Shown: one piece after another, positions 52,854 through 64,000 of the stretch
Layout: each line of letters starts with the position of its first letter
Numbering within the stretch: the stretch's first letter is position 1
Source of the DNA: Byssothecium circinans
Lineage: Eukaryota > Ascomycota > Dothideomycetes > Pleosporales > Massarinaceae
NCBI GenBank assembly: GCA_010015675.1
Contig: ML977019.1
Coordinates: forward strand, 266,773-330,772
Reading direction: 5' to 3'
Length of the DNA: 64,000 nucleotides
Notes under the pieces: generated by a model
What the model was told of the DNA's origin: nothing
Database searches by the model: none
What the model saw: the letters and a program-made list of their open reading frames with translations, nothing else
Translations under genes and position numbers: made by a program

Positions 52854-54083
52854 AGATAGGGGCGAACTCGTACCGCGACCTCACCTAGAATGCACGGGCA
52901 CGACTGCGGATGTGGGAAGAACATCATTCTGCGCCCGTGGATGTGATTATTCTAGGCAACTGTTGCAGTGCCTCGGGATTCCCTACAGCAAGTGTGCTCA
53001 CAAGGATGTTCCACACTACAGCCTGAGCCACTTTATATCCCTGTTTCTGCTGGCACATTCGCTCGAAGTGGAAAATGTGCCCGATGCACGTCAATCACGA
53101 TCTTGCACGACACCGAAGAACCGGATTCGACTTTATACATTTTCGCTCAACAGTACCCGGCCTTTGCAGTGGAAGTTATTTCGTCTTTCCAATACACTGT
53201 CGTTGCTGCACCGTTGAACACGAATACGACTTCCTCGATGCACAGACAGCACACTCCGTGCTGGCTTATCGCATTGGGCAGCTGACGGTCCCCCCCAGCC
53301 TACCAAGCTTTGTGGATGCGCCGGGAAATGCACGCACGGCTGGCTGGAGCCTGGAGGCGTCGCAATCGCAGGGTGCGGAAGTGAGAGCGTCGATGAGGGC
53401 TGAATAAATGCACTAACAGCTCGCCTAGCCACTATCAATTGACTCTTCAGACTCTATGCATGGCGATGGGTGAATGAAATGAGAGCTATTCTTGGTGTTC
53501 GAATGGCAACCATGATCGGGTAAACCGGAATAGAAGGATCTTGATGCAGGCGAGTGCAAGTGCAGCGTGCTCCCTTCATCAAAAGTACATGCTGATCTTC
53601 TACAGGCTCGTACGAAAATAAGATTTTATTTTATTTTTAGGAAATAACAAGACTAAGGACTTCGACTTAGGCGTGAAGTACCATGCTTTGTACCCATCTT
53701 GGATGACTTTAGTAAAGTATTTTTGATCTAGGCTACTACTTGAAATTTCCCTTCTAATCCGCCATACAGTAGGATCCAGGCCATCTTATTCCCAATGATG
53801 TTCATAAGGAACGCCTAGAATTTGATTATGCGATTTGTGACGGGCTGAAAATCATCAAAATCTTACCAACCTGGAAGTACATATTTGAGGCATCGGGACC
53901 GCAGCCTAATAAGGACTAATCCGCCATTGACTCCCCTTCCCCTTGCGCGTTCATGCACGGAGGCAAAAAGACGATCACGCACCGAGGCACATCGCGCTGG
54001 CGATGACCCTATCTTTACCCGAAGGACGGAAATTCCACCACGAGGTCAACCTCTTCCCAGGTACTCGGTGCGCGCGAACCGGC
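52854..54083. other. Divergent region between MFS exporter and PKS
   Basis: No gene recognised; overlapping ORFs near 52912-53440 lack motifs. 53600-53900 is AT-rich (TTTTATTTTATTTTTAGG). This region likely holds the PKS promoter and part of the MFS promoter. Confidence 0.5.
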
Positions 54084-57000
54084 ATGATGTCAACACCAAG
54101 TGTAAACGGTAGCACGAGCATGAGATCAGATAACATCCAAGGTCTACGACACGAAAGAATACCGGATGGAGGTGTCCTTGAGCCGATTGCAATTATCGGG
54201 CTTTCATTCAGATTTCCTCAAGGTGCCACAGATGATGAATCTTTCTGGAACATTTTGAACAATCGAATATGTACATCTACCGACTTCCCAAAGGACCGCA
54301 TCAACGTCGATGCGTTTTACAATCCCAATCCCAAGAAGCAAAACACGGTGAGCTATTGCAAATACCATGTCAAAAGTTAGCCACTAATTCTCAGTGTAGA
54401 TCCGCACCAAGAAGGCACATTTCCTGAAGGACGACGTGAGAAACTTCGACGCGCCGTTCTTTGGTTTCTCTCCTCTAGAAGCAGCGGGTTTAGACCCCCA
54501 GCAGCGCGGTTTATTGGAGACTACCTATCATGCCATCGAAAATGGTATGTAGCATGAACGTGCAAAGCTTACATCTGCTAATGCTGCATAGCGGGCATTC
54601 GACCCCAGGACCTCGCTGGATCGAACACTTCTGTGCACGTGGGTAGCTTCTGCAACGACTACTACACTTTCGTACTTCGGGATACTCAGCGCATACCGAT
54701 GTACAATGCTACAGGATGCTCGCAATCTCTTCTTTCCAATCGACTCAGTTGGGCGTTTGACCTTCGGGGAACAAGTTTAAGTATTGACACTGCTTGCTCG
54801 AGCGGCTTGGTCGCATTAGACTTGTCCTGTCGAGAGATATGGTCAGGTCGAAGTTCAATGGTAAGCATGCCCTTCTAATCGCGAGTGATTAAGCTCACAC
54901 GAGGCTAGGCTATCTGTGCAGCATCGAACGTAATCTTCTCTCCGGAGATGAATATCACTTTATCGAACATGAACTTTCTATCACCAGATGGAAAGTGCTA
55001 CAGCTTTGATCATCGTGCGAGTGGCTATGCGCGAGGAGAGGGCTTCGCAGTCCTGGTGCTGAAGCCAGTTTCCCAAGCCATTGCAGATGGCGACAACATT
55101 CGAGCGCTCATTCGATCAACAAGCAGTAATCAAGATGGTCACACTCCTGGTGGCATCACTCAGCCGAGCAAAGACCAGCAGATGAAACTCATTCGCGAAA
55201 CGTATGAGAAGGCACATCTCGATATGAGCGAGACCCGTTTCTTCGAAGCACATGGTGAGTGATACTACCCTAGAATCGAAGAAGTGAAGTTGGTAAAGCT
55301 CGTCTGGAGTGTGCTCACGCACTTGTCCTTGACTGGATTATGCTCTACCATGACACTCTTGCTAACCTGTGCTAGGGACTGGCACCGCAGTGGGTGATCC
55401 AACCGAAGCTAGGGCAATCGGAGAGTCGTTTGGGCACTTTCGTTCTAAAGAGGACCCTCTCTTTGTGTTGGTATCCCTGGAATATACAATAATTTGACAT
55501 CACTAACAGGTGAGGTAGGGGCGCTGTGAAATCGAATCTGGGCCATCTAGAAGGCGCGAGTGGTCTGGCCGGCGTCATCAAGACCGTTCTAGCTCTCGAG
55601 AAAGGTGTCGTACCACCAAACACGAATTTCGAGACCCTAAATCCAAACATCGACGATGAGTACTTCAATTTACGGGTGAATTTGAACGATAATTTACACT
55701 TCACATAAGCTAATGATCTGTAGTTTCCGTCTGCAAGCGTGCCATGGCCGGAAACAGATACCGGTTTGCGAAGAGCTTCCGTAAATAGCTTTGGATACGG
55801 AGGGTAAGTACATAACAGCCATATTCGTGAATACAACTGATCTTGTTCTCCCAATCTTTACAGTACGAATGCACATGTCGTCCTGGACGATGCACAATCA
55901 TACCTTCGCCCACGGTCCTCCGGAAGCTCGGGATGCACGACACCGTCATATCGCCCTGACCCTACCCTACTACATCCCGAAGGTCCCGTCAGCCACGTCG
56001 ACCTGCAGGCGAGGAAAGACTCAGCTCACAGCCTTCCTTCGCAATTAGAACAATCTGAGGTCCCTAGCCCGACACTCCTGATACTATCCGCGGCGGACGA
56101 GGAAGGTGTTAAGCGGCAGGTACAATCGCATGGTCAACTACTAGAAGAGCAAAGAGCGAATGCGTGCTCATCTTTTCTGAACGATTACTGCTACACTGTG
56201 GCTACCAGGAGAAATACGCACACATGGAAGTCTTTTAGTCTCCTCAAGTCTTTGGACGACGTGAAGGATGGAACATTCGACGCTGCTAAAGCCACTCGTG
56301 GCTTTAGTCCGGATCCTACGCTTGGTTTCATCTTCACAGGCCAAGGCGCTCAATGGCATGGCATGGGCAAGGAACTGCTTGGTTGCTCGGTCTTCCGAGA
56401 GAGTATACAGCGCTCTCAGAATATTCTTGAGCTCCTTGGATGGAGGTCTTCTATTACTGGTCAGTAGAGAGAACCTTTTACTTCGGGCATTTCTAACATA
56501 ACAGACCTACTCAACAATGGCGCTTATGAGAAGAAAGTGAACGAGGCCCAATTTAGCCAAGTTCTAACCACATCGGTACAGATTGCGCTTGTCGAGCTAT
56601 TCAGATGGCTTGAGGTGGCCCCATCGGCAGTTGTAGGGCACTCGTCAGGTGAAATTGCTGCGGCGTAAGTCTCTAGCCTTCCATCTGTCTTGCTGTACTG
56701 ATACGCCTCAGCTACTGTGCCGGACTCATAAACCATGACTCCGCGATCAAGATCTCGTTCTACCGAGGACTCCTCAGCTCTCTTATTGAACGAGACACAT
56801 GCGATCGACATTCTATGGCAGCTCTTGGTCTATCGGCAGAAGATGCGCGAGCTGAGATCAACGAATTCGAAAAGCAAGAAGGTCTTCCGAAAGGATCCCT
56901 GACGATTAGCTGTATCAATAGCCCACAGAGCGTCACTGTCTCCGGACGAGAAACTCATCTGCTAGATCTTGTGGAATGCATATCGGAGAAGGAGATCTTC

Positions 57001-60000
57001 GCAAGGAAGCTGAAGGTTGGTGTTGGCTATCACTCACCGCAGATGCATCGTATAGCATCTGATTACGCCAATCTTTTGACCAAGCTAAAACCTGGTCGAG
57101 CCTCTAATACGCTAATGGTGTCGTCTGTCACAAGTATCCCCGTCGATAGCGAAACCGTTTGCAAAGCCGATTACTGGGTTCAGAATATGGTATGCCCAGT
57201 GGATTTCCTCGGAGCAGTCTCCTTCTGCTGTCAGACTAAACAAGCGAAGGATATCAAGAGTCTCGACCAAAGCCACCTGAACCGGATTAGTGTAGACGCT
57301 TGGCTTGAGATCGGTCCCCACTCTGCGTTACAGGGGCCTCTCAAGCAAATCTTGAAGAAAGTGCAGGGCAAAGGCCAAATATGCTACACTTCAGCTTTGA
57401 CGAGGAATCAATCAGCGCTGGAAAGCGTCTTGAAGGCTGTCGGATATCTTTACTGTCAGAATGTCGACATAGCTCTCGGGAAAGCTACCTCACTCACGTT
57501 ACCCTCTACTCAACTACGCGCAATACCACACATAGTCCCACCATATCCCTTCAACCACTCCATTCTATACTGGGAGGAATCGCAGAGCAATGTTGATTTC
57601 CGACTTCGGCCTCATGGCAACCACGATCTCGTAGGAACTCGAATTGGCGACCTTGGCCAGACTGAAGCGCAATGGAAGTTCATTATCACGCAAGAAGACA
57701 TGCCGTGGGTGAAGGACCACAAGGTGCAAGGCGCAGTGGTGTATCCAGCTGCCGGTACGATCGCCATGGCTCTCGAGGCTGCGAAGCAACTCATCACCAC
57801 ACGCACTCCCATCGCGTTCGAGATCCACGACATACATTTTCCGGCTCCCGTACAAATACCAGCAGATGCTAAGGGTGTTGAACTTCGGCTTTACATGTCA
57901 GCCCCCAAGCAAGCGGGACGGCCCGGCGACGTCACCTACTCATTCCGCATCATTCTCCAAGGAGCAGAGCACAACGAGACGCAAGTCTGCTTTGGCAGCA
58001 TACAAGCTGACTTCCGTAAAGCTATTTCGGATGTCGACGGCGGGAAAGAGGACCGAGCTATTTTGAAGTCTCTTCAAGACGACTTCCAAAACGCAATGAT
58101 CTCCTGCATTCACGCAATCGACGCCTCGGAGATGTATGAGTGGATGAAGAATAGCGGTGGTCTCGATTATGGTCCATCATTCCAAACGATGCACGACGTA
58201 GCATACGACTCGCAAGGCCACGCTATTGCAACCACTCTCTCTCTCCCAACCGACGTTGCTTCCGCCATGTCGTCCTCATACATCGTCCACCCCAGCAGAT
58301 TAGACGGCCTCTTCCAGCTCGGCTTCTCCGCCATGAACGGCTCTGGATCTATTAACGGTATGGTACCTACACGCATCGGCAAACTCTGGATTCCGCTTTC
58401 TGGTTTCGGGCATGCGGACTCTAGCGCCGAGAAGGCATACAGCAAGGTCACTTCTTCATCAGAGCGTGGTGCGGAGTTCTCGGTTGCGGTCTTCGACGAG
58501 AAGACCTTGCAAGTGAAGATCAAGATTGAAGGGTTGGAGCTGACGACAGTGTCGAGTAACTCGAAATCACGGCCTACGATTGATGAAGCGCCGTATTGGT
58601 GCTCGCATATAGAGTGGAAGCCGGATCTTGATACCATGGAGGACGATGAGATACGACGGTTTTGCGAAGAGAGTCAGTCACCGCAAATATATCTTACCGA
58701 GGAGACGGCCTTGAAAAGGCTTGCTCTGTCATACACCACGCTCGCTTTACAAGCGATGCAGTCTCAAAACGACGAGATCGTTCCAGCGATGGGGAAATAT
58801 GCCGCGTGGCTTGCGCAACACATCGACATCAATTCAAGAGTCGATGCTCTGGAACTGGACGCATTGTTATCATCGATACCATCCAGCCAGGCATCAGAGA
58901 CAGTCACCACTATTGGCCAGAGCCTTCATCAAATACTCATCGGCGAAGTGTACCCATCGGAATTCATTTTCCAAAACAAAAAGCGGGAGGTCGAACTCTC
59001 CCATCACTTCCTGACCCAATCCAGCGCAGCTCTCGACTCGCTCAAGGCGTACATTGACTGCCTTGCACACAAGCGCCCGGATCTCCGCTACTGTCATGTC
59101 GGTGCTGGTACCTCATCGGCCGGTATAGTGGCTATGGATGTGCTCGCCAACTCAGACATCGGATCGCGGTTCAAGGAGTTCACATTCACTGCGCCAGGGG
59201 CAGATGCGCTTGAAGGCGTACGTGAACTATACTCCGAAAACCGACGTGTATCTTTCCGCACCTTGGAAGCTGAGACGGACGTTTCTGCGCAAGGGTTCGA
59301 GCCGGCAACGTATGATGTTATCGTAGCGGATCCGAGCTCGTACGCTCCAAAGGCACTAGAAAAAGTGCTGGGCAATATTCGGAAACTGCTGAAACCCGGT
59401 GGCAAGCTTATCATCGCGCATATGGAGGAATCCAATGAGATCTTACCTGGGTTTGTCATGGGCCTTCTCCCGGAATGGCGAAGCAGCGCGCAGGATGCCG
59501 ATCGCATCGAGCATGTTGTAATCAACTCGATCCTCCGGAACACTGGGTTCCCAAGCGCCGCTATCGAATTCCAGGACAGAGCTGGTGATCATAACTCGTG
59601 GCGAGTTTCGATACACAGTGTTCCAGAAGAAACGGAATCACCAATCAAAGCCAGGGCCCCGACACTTGTACTCGATACCTCCTCCACTTACCAACAAGCT
59701 ATTGCAGCCAATCTCTCTACCCATTTTGGCGCTGAAGTTGGTATCAAGACGTTTTCCCTCCTTGAAGCTGCCTCTAGATCTGAAGACGAACGTCAAGACT
59801 ACATCCTGCTGCGGGAACTCGAACGACCCTTCCTCCGCGACATCGGCGAAGAAGAATTCGATGCGCTCAAGGCATTACTTCAGAACGCACACAGTATCCT
59901 CTGGGCGAAGAAGGCGCACGAATCGGCCGACTACAACATCAGTGACGGGTTGCTCAGAGTCTCGCATCATGAGAACAGCTCAACGATGGTGACTTCACTA

Positions 60001-62446
60001 GCTCTCGAAACGCCCAATGACCGGGCACCAAAGGCCCTAGCGGATCAGATATACACCGTCTTCTGCGAGATGCAGAAGCACGCCATTGGAGAACAAGAGC
60101 CTGAATATTCCGAGAAGAACGGGCGATTATGCATCAACAGGATCACGCGCGCAAAGAAGCTCGACGAACATCTATTCAAGAGGACCGAACAACCACTCCT
60201 CCACCAGGCGATCGACGACCAGAAGATGCAGCTCTCGATAAGAACGCCCGGTGTGCTCGACAGTCTCGAGTTTGTGCAAGATGAGAAGTCCCAACAGCCA
60301 CTTGCTGCAGATGAAGTGGAAGTCTCGGTTCGCGCCATCGGCGTCAACTTCAAAGACGTTCTCGCGCTTCTCGGCAGGGTATCTATCGAACTCCTGGGCA
60401 GTGAGTACGCGGGAATCGTCACAGCGGTTGGTGGTGCTGTTACTGGAGTTCAGGTCGGCGATCGCGTGGCTACGGGTCGTCTCGACGCTTTCAGAACATA
60501 TGCTCGCTCCCCTGTGAACGATATCAGGATTATCCCAGAGGGTGTGTCCTTTGCCGAAGCGGCGGCTATACCTACCGCTTTCCGTACTGCTTATTACTGC
60601 TTGTACGACATGGCGCGGCTGCAAGAGGGCGAGAGCATTCTCATTCATCGAGCTTCGGGTGCTACAGGTCAAGCGGCAATTCAACTCGCACAGCTCGTCG
60701 GCGCGGAGGTCTTTGCGACTGTGGGTTCGGCGAGTAAGAAACAGCTGCTCATGGATAGATATGGCCTCCCTGAGGACCACATTCTGTACAGCCGCGATAC
60801 GTCTTTCGCGGACGGTATACGTCGTCTGACAAATGGCCGCGGGGTGGACGTCGTGCTCAATTCACTGACTGGCAAGCTCCTCGAAGCATCGTGGGAGATT
60901 ATTGCGTCAATGGGTCGCTTTATCGAGATCGGTCTTAGTGACGCGTTCGCGAGGTCTTCACTTCCCATGTTTCCTTTTGCGAAGGGTGTGACGTTCTCGT
61001 CGTTCAACCTGAGTCTGTTCAAGTCTGACCCTTTCCATGATCGGTTGTGGTATGCGGTTTGGGATCTCTTGAAGGAGGGGAAGATTAAACCCGCGTGGCC
61101 GCTGCAAACATTTCCGGTGGAGAAGATGGAGGATGCGTTTAGGTTGTTGCATGGAGGGAACAGCTCGGGGAAGATTGTCATCGAGCTGGACAGAAGCTCT
61201 ATCGTTCCAGTAAGTGAAGCAAATATGACATCTGTGGTCATGATACTGACTTGGCTAGATGGTTGCACCTCGATCGTCCCATCTCTATTTCGACACAAAT
61301 GCGACGTACGTGATCACCGGCGGCCTTGGAGGTCTCGGTCAAAGCATAGCACGCTGGCTATGCAGGAAAGGAGCCAAGAACCTCATCCTCATCTCCCGAT
61401 CCGGCCTCAATAACAACGCTAAAGCCCAAGAGCTCGTCGATGAACTCACCTCATCCGGGGTGCGGGTTGAATGCCCAGCCGTCGACATCACCAACCTTCC
61501 CGCTCTACAGGAAGCCCTGAGCCGTTACACGCAGACCATGCCTCCGATCAAAGGATGTTTCCAATCCGCCATGGTCCTCCGCGACTCAACGCTGAACCGC
61601 ATGTCGGTAGCGGACTGGCATCACGCGACCGCACCCAAAGTCCACGGGTCCTGGAACATGCACCTCGCCCTGCCCTCTGGCATGGATTTCTTCGTGCTCC
61701 TATCCTCCGTGGTCGGCGTCGGCGGGAACGGAGGGCAGTCCAATTACGCGGCCGGCAACACGTTCGAAGACGCACTAGCAAGATGGCGCGTGGCCCGCGG
61801 AGAGAAAGCCATCTCCATCGATCTCGGGCTCGTACTCGGCGAAGGCGTAGTTGCGGAAAACGATAAGCTGATGCAGCATTTCCTGCGCCGGGACGTCGTG
61901 AGGCCCAATTCGCTCGAGGAGATCTTTGCGCTCTTTGAGTATTATTGCGATCCCGGCAGGAGTGTGTTGAGAGAGGATGAAGCGCAGATTGTGACGGGCT
62001 TAGCGTTGCCAGCCGATATTCTAGCTAAGGGGAGGGATATGCCTATCGAGTTCTCGCCGCCTATGTTCAGCATCATGCGCCAGGTTCCAAGTCTTTCGAA
62101 CCCTGACGCTCTCGCGGTGAATGGCGGTGGGTCGAATGCGCAGAGCTTTAAGTCTCTGTTTACGGTTGCGGCTGATGCTTCGGAGGGCGCAGCGATTGCG
62201 TCGGCGGCGCTGAGGACTAAGATGTCGCGGTTGTTGGGGTTGAAGGAGGAGGAGATTGAATTGACGAGGCCGCTGAGTCAGTATGGGATTGATTCGCTGG
62301 TGGCGCTGGAGATTAAGAATTGGATTGGCAAGGAGATGGGCGCTGAGTTGGCCATTTTTGAGATTAGTGGAGAGGGGAGTTTGGAGGGAATTGGGAGGGG
62401 TGTGGGGAGGAAGAGTAGGTTTAGGCCGGAGGCGTGGAAGGATTGA
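54084..62446 (+). CDS. Highly reducing type I polyketide synthase
   Basis: Eleven exons: 54084-54347, 54400-54544, 54592-54860, 54909-55254, 55376-55466, 55519-55675, 55724-55803, 55864-56459, 56505-56664, 56712-61209 and 61259-62446; 2597 aa. [10 protein letters not shown] (Cys about 202), EAHGTGT (about 340), KSNLGHLEG (about 380), so the Cys-His-His triad is complete. [12 protein letters not shown] (about 693). [16 protein letters not shown] (His about 1038) and HPSRLDG (about 1229). MT region about 1496-1613: motif I is HVGAGTSS and the usual LHATxxL is changed to SYAPKAL, so probably inactive. ER about 1880-2197: [58 protein letters not shown] (Ser about 2547). No TE or other release domain follows. 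It would build a reduced chain from malonyl-CoA. ATGs at 54003 and 54087 are in-frame alternatives. The product is not predictable. Confidence 0.95.
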
Positions 62447-63481
62447 GCGTGTCTGCATTCGGAGTAAAAGTCGCATTAAAGGTTAATATCAGGGTGGCCC
62501 TGGATTATCAAGTCTCCCCGTCTCCAGAGGAGGTACAACTGTAGATGCAGATGTAGATGTAGATGTAACTGTAGATGTCTCTGTGAGAAAGCTTGTCTTA
62601 CACACACTCTCGTTCTTACCATCCCGTTTAATTCTTTATTTTTGCATGTTGGAGCGGTGAATTAGAGAGGAGAGGAGCGGGGTAAGGTATCGTGAGATGT
62701 AATGGAGAATTGAGAGATGGGGCATGAGGCTATAGCTATAATAGAACGGATTGGACGGGACTGGGTGGAATGAATGGGGAAGCTTGCGGAGATCAACGTA
62801 TGCAAGGTAAGCTTAAAGCTTACTTCGCACGGAGCGGAGCTCACAATCAGCGAGCCATGCAGCTACAGGTACCGGATATGCTCAGCCGACCGCAGCGTCT
62901 TGAGGATTGTAAAAGGCGGGGGGAGAGAGAGCGAGTAGCAGGGAAGAGGATTTGAAGGATTTGAAGAGCGAAAAGTTTTTGTGACACATAAGTTAAGCCC
63001 TACGTTTCCCCTTCATGTATTGCCTACCAAGAAAATACGCAATGCAATCCACGTCCATCCAGTGCAAAGCAAGCAAGGGGGAAAAGGAACCAAAAAAAAA
63101 AAAAAAAAGATTATGCCGTCCCGAAAGGCTGCCTCATCGCCCACGTGCAATATCGTCAATCCGGTGCATCCCGATTGCAATTCCAGCTTTTGTGCATGCC
63201 CATGCCCGAACTCCAACCAAGGCGCTCAAATGGTGAGGAAGGGGACGCGTGATATCATCTAGAGAAAGGGGGAAACGTATTAAACACAGGAAGAGTAGGG
63301 GAAAGTGGGAAGGGGGACCGCCACGCCGCGCCGTACGGTACTCGAGCTTCGTCTTCGTGATTGCCAAGCGTGAAGTGTGATTCGCGTATATCGAAGGCGA
63401 TACCTTTGACGGCGACGGCAAGGTGTCCATGATCGTATCGGATGATCAGTCGCGCGGTCCGACTGCCGACTCGTGCGATGC
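62447..63481. other. Convergent intergenic region
   Basis: 3' flanks of the PKS (plus) and the YEATS-family gene (minus). It has a GATGTA/GCAGAT short repeat (62545-62580) and an A-run of about 16 near 63093. No gene recognised. Confidence 0.5.
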
Positions 63482-64000
63482 TCAGTTCTCTAGCTTCGAG
63501 GACGTGAATTCCCACAGCATCTTGACGAGCGAGTCGGGCAGCGTGTAGAGATCGACATGGAACTCGCCATCTGTAATTGTCAGCCGCGTTGCTTCTTTGA
63601 CCAGATGGAGTGCAACTCACTCTCGACGTCATTTTTAGTGTACGTCTCAGATGACTTGTTGTCATGCACCATGGTAACCACATGCAGCAGGTCATCCTCA
63701 GACAACTTCTGCAGCCCGTCCGCCAACTTCTCCATATCCACATTCTTATCCTTCCTGCTCTTCTTCTTGCCCACGTCCTTGTTGGCGCCACCCCTAGCCG
63801 CGCCATTGACCGCGTCGCTGCCGCTCGACTCGAGCAGCGCCACAAGATCGGGCTTGGGGTTGCGGAACGTGACCGTGTGCGTGGCCTCGTAGCGCTCGGT
63901 TTGGAAGTTGAGGTCGTGCTCTAGCGTGTGGTCGCCGCCGCGGAAGGCAGCAGTGAGGACAATAGTCATGTCGAATTCACCCCAGCCCTTCTCTTCGATG
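63482..64000 (-). CDS. TAF14/YEATS-family protein, 5' end beyond the window
   Basis: Two exons are visible on the minus strand: 64000-63621 (continuing right of the window) and 63570-63482. The right edge reads IEEKGWGEFDMTIVLTA, then LEHDLNFQTERYEATHTVTF, the end of a YEATS domain. After a Gly/Lys-rich linker comes DMEKLADGLQKLSEDDLLHV, DNKSSETYTKNDVENGEFHV and DLYTLPDSLVKMLWEFT, the extra-terminal-like domain of Taf14/Anc1. Taf14-type proteins read acylated histone H3 and belong to TFIID, TFIIF and chromatin remodellers. The first part of the YEATS domain is outside the window. This is a housekeeping gene and marks the cluster's right border. Confidence 0.9.

Noticed and set aside
1..64000. 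CRISPR arrays, tRNA or rRNA genes
   Set aside because: No regularly spaced direct repeats of the right size and no tRNA-like A/B boxes or rRNA-like sequence were seen by eye.

Overview
The window reads as nuclear DNA of a filamentous ascomycete. Most genes carry several short (about 45-60 nt) GT-AG introns with CTAAC/CTGAC-type branch sites. The gene families are typically fungal: HET-domain proteins, a highly reducing PKS, OPT, SAT4/rhodopsin-like, GEgh16-type, PaxU-like and DUF4188. Repeats carry TIRs, and several broken genes have RIP-like nonsense changes (CAG to TAG, TGG to TGA). A dothideomycete (Pleosporales-like) is my best guess; this is inference, not proof. No tRNA, rRNA or CRISPR was seen.

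Layout. 0-9 kb is a decayed accessory region: an MFS-transporter pseudogene, one intact small secreted DUF4360 gene, a secreted-protein gene with an in-frame TGA, two halves of a HET-domain gene on opposite strands, a 160-bp hAT-type MITE with a perfect 8-bp target duplication, and a perfect 37-bp inverted repeat. 9.8-18.8 kb holds a small metabolic group: P450, sugar-type MFS, salicylate-hydroxylase-like FAD monooxygenase and SDR, the last two divergent. 20.7-22.4 kb is a pogo/Fot1-type transposon with 46-bp TIRs and one nonsense codon. 23.8-25.0 kb is a GEgh16/MAS3-like secreted protein. 27.3-35.0 kb holds an OPT transporter, a secreted amidase and a vanillyl-alcohol-oxidase-like flavoenzyme. 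35.9-39.6 kb holds a multi-pass membrane protein and an F-box protein.

40.7-62.4 kb looks like a polyketide region: naphthol-reductase-like SDR, P450, PaxU-like hydrolase, SAT4/rhodopsin-like membrane protein, DUF4188 protein, FSH1-family serine hydrolase, 14-TM-type MFS exporter and a 2597-residue HR-PKS (KS-AT-DH-degenerate MT-ER-KR-ACP). The PKS has no release domain; the nearby FSH1 hydrolase is a natural candidate for product release (LovG precedent). A TAF14/YEATS-family gene runs off the right edge.

The most unusual signal is a short repeat with a hairpin and a ready-made branch site and 3' splice site. It fills the one oversized intron of the OPT gene and the only intron of the amidase gene (a GC-AG intron), and a third copy lies just upstream of the MFS exporter. 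It shares a core with a six-copy MITE-like family scattered between the genes, which suggests an introner-like element still linked to a local transposon family.
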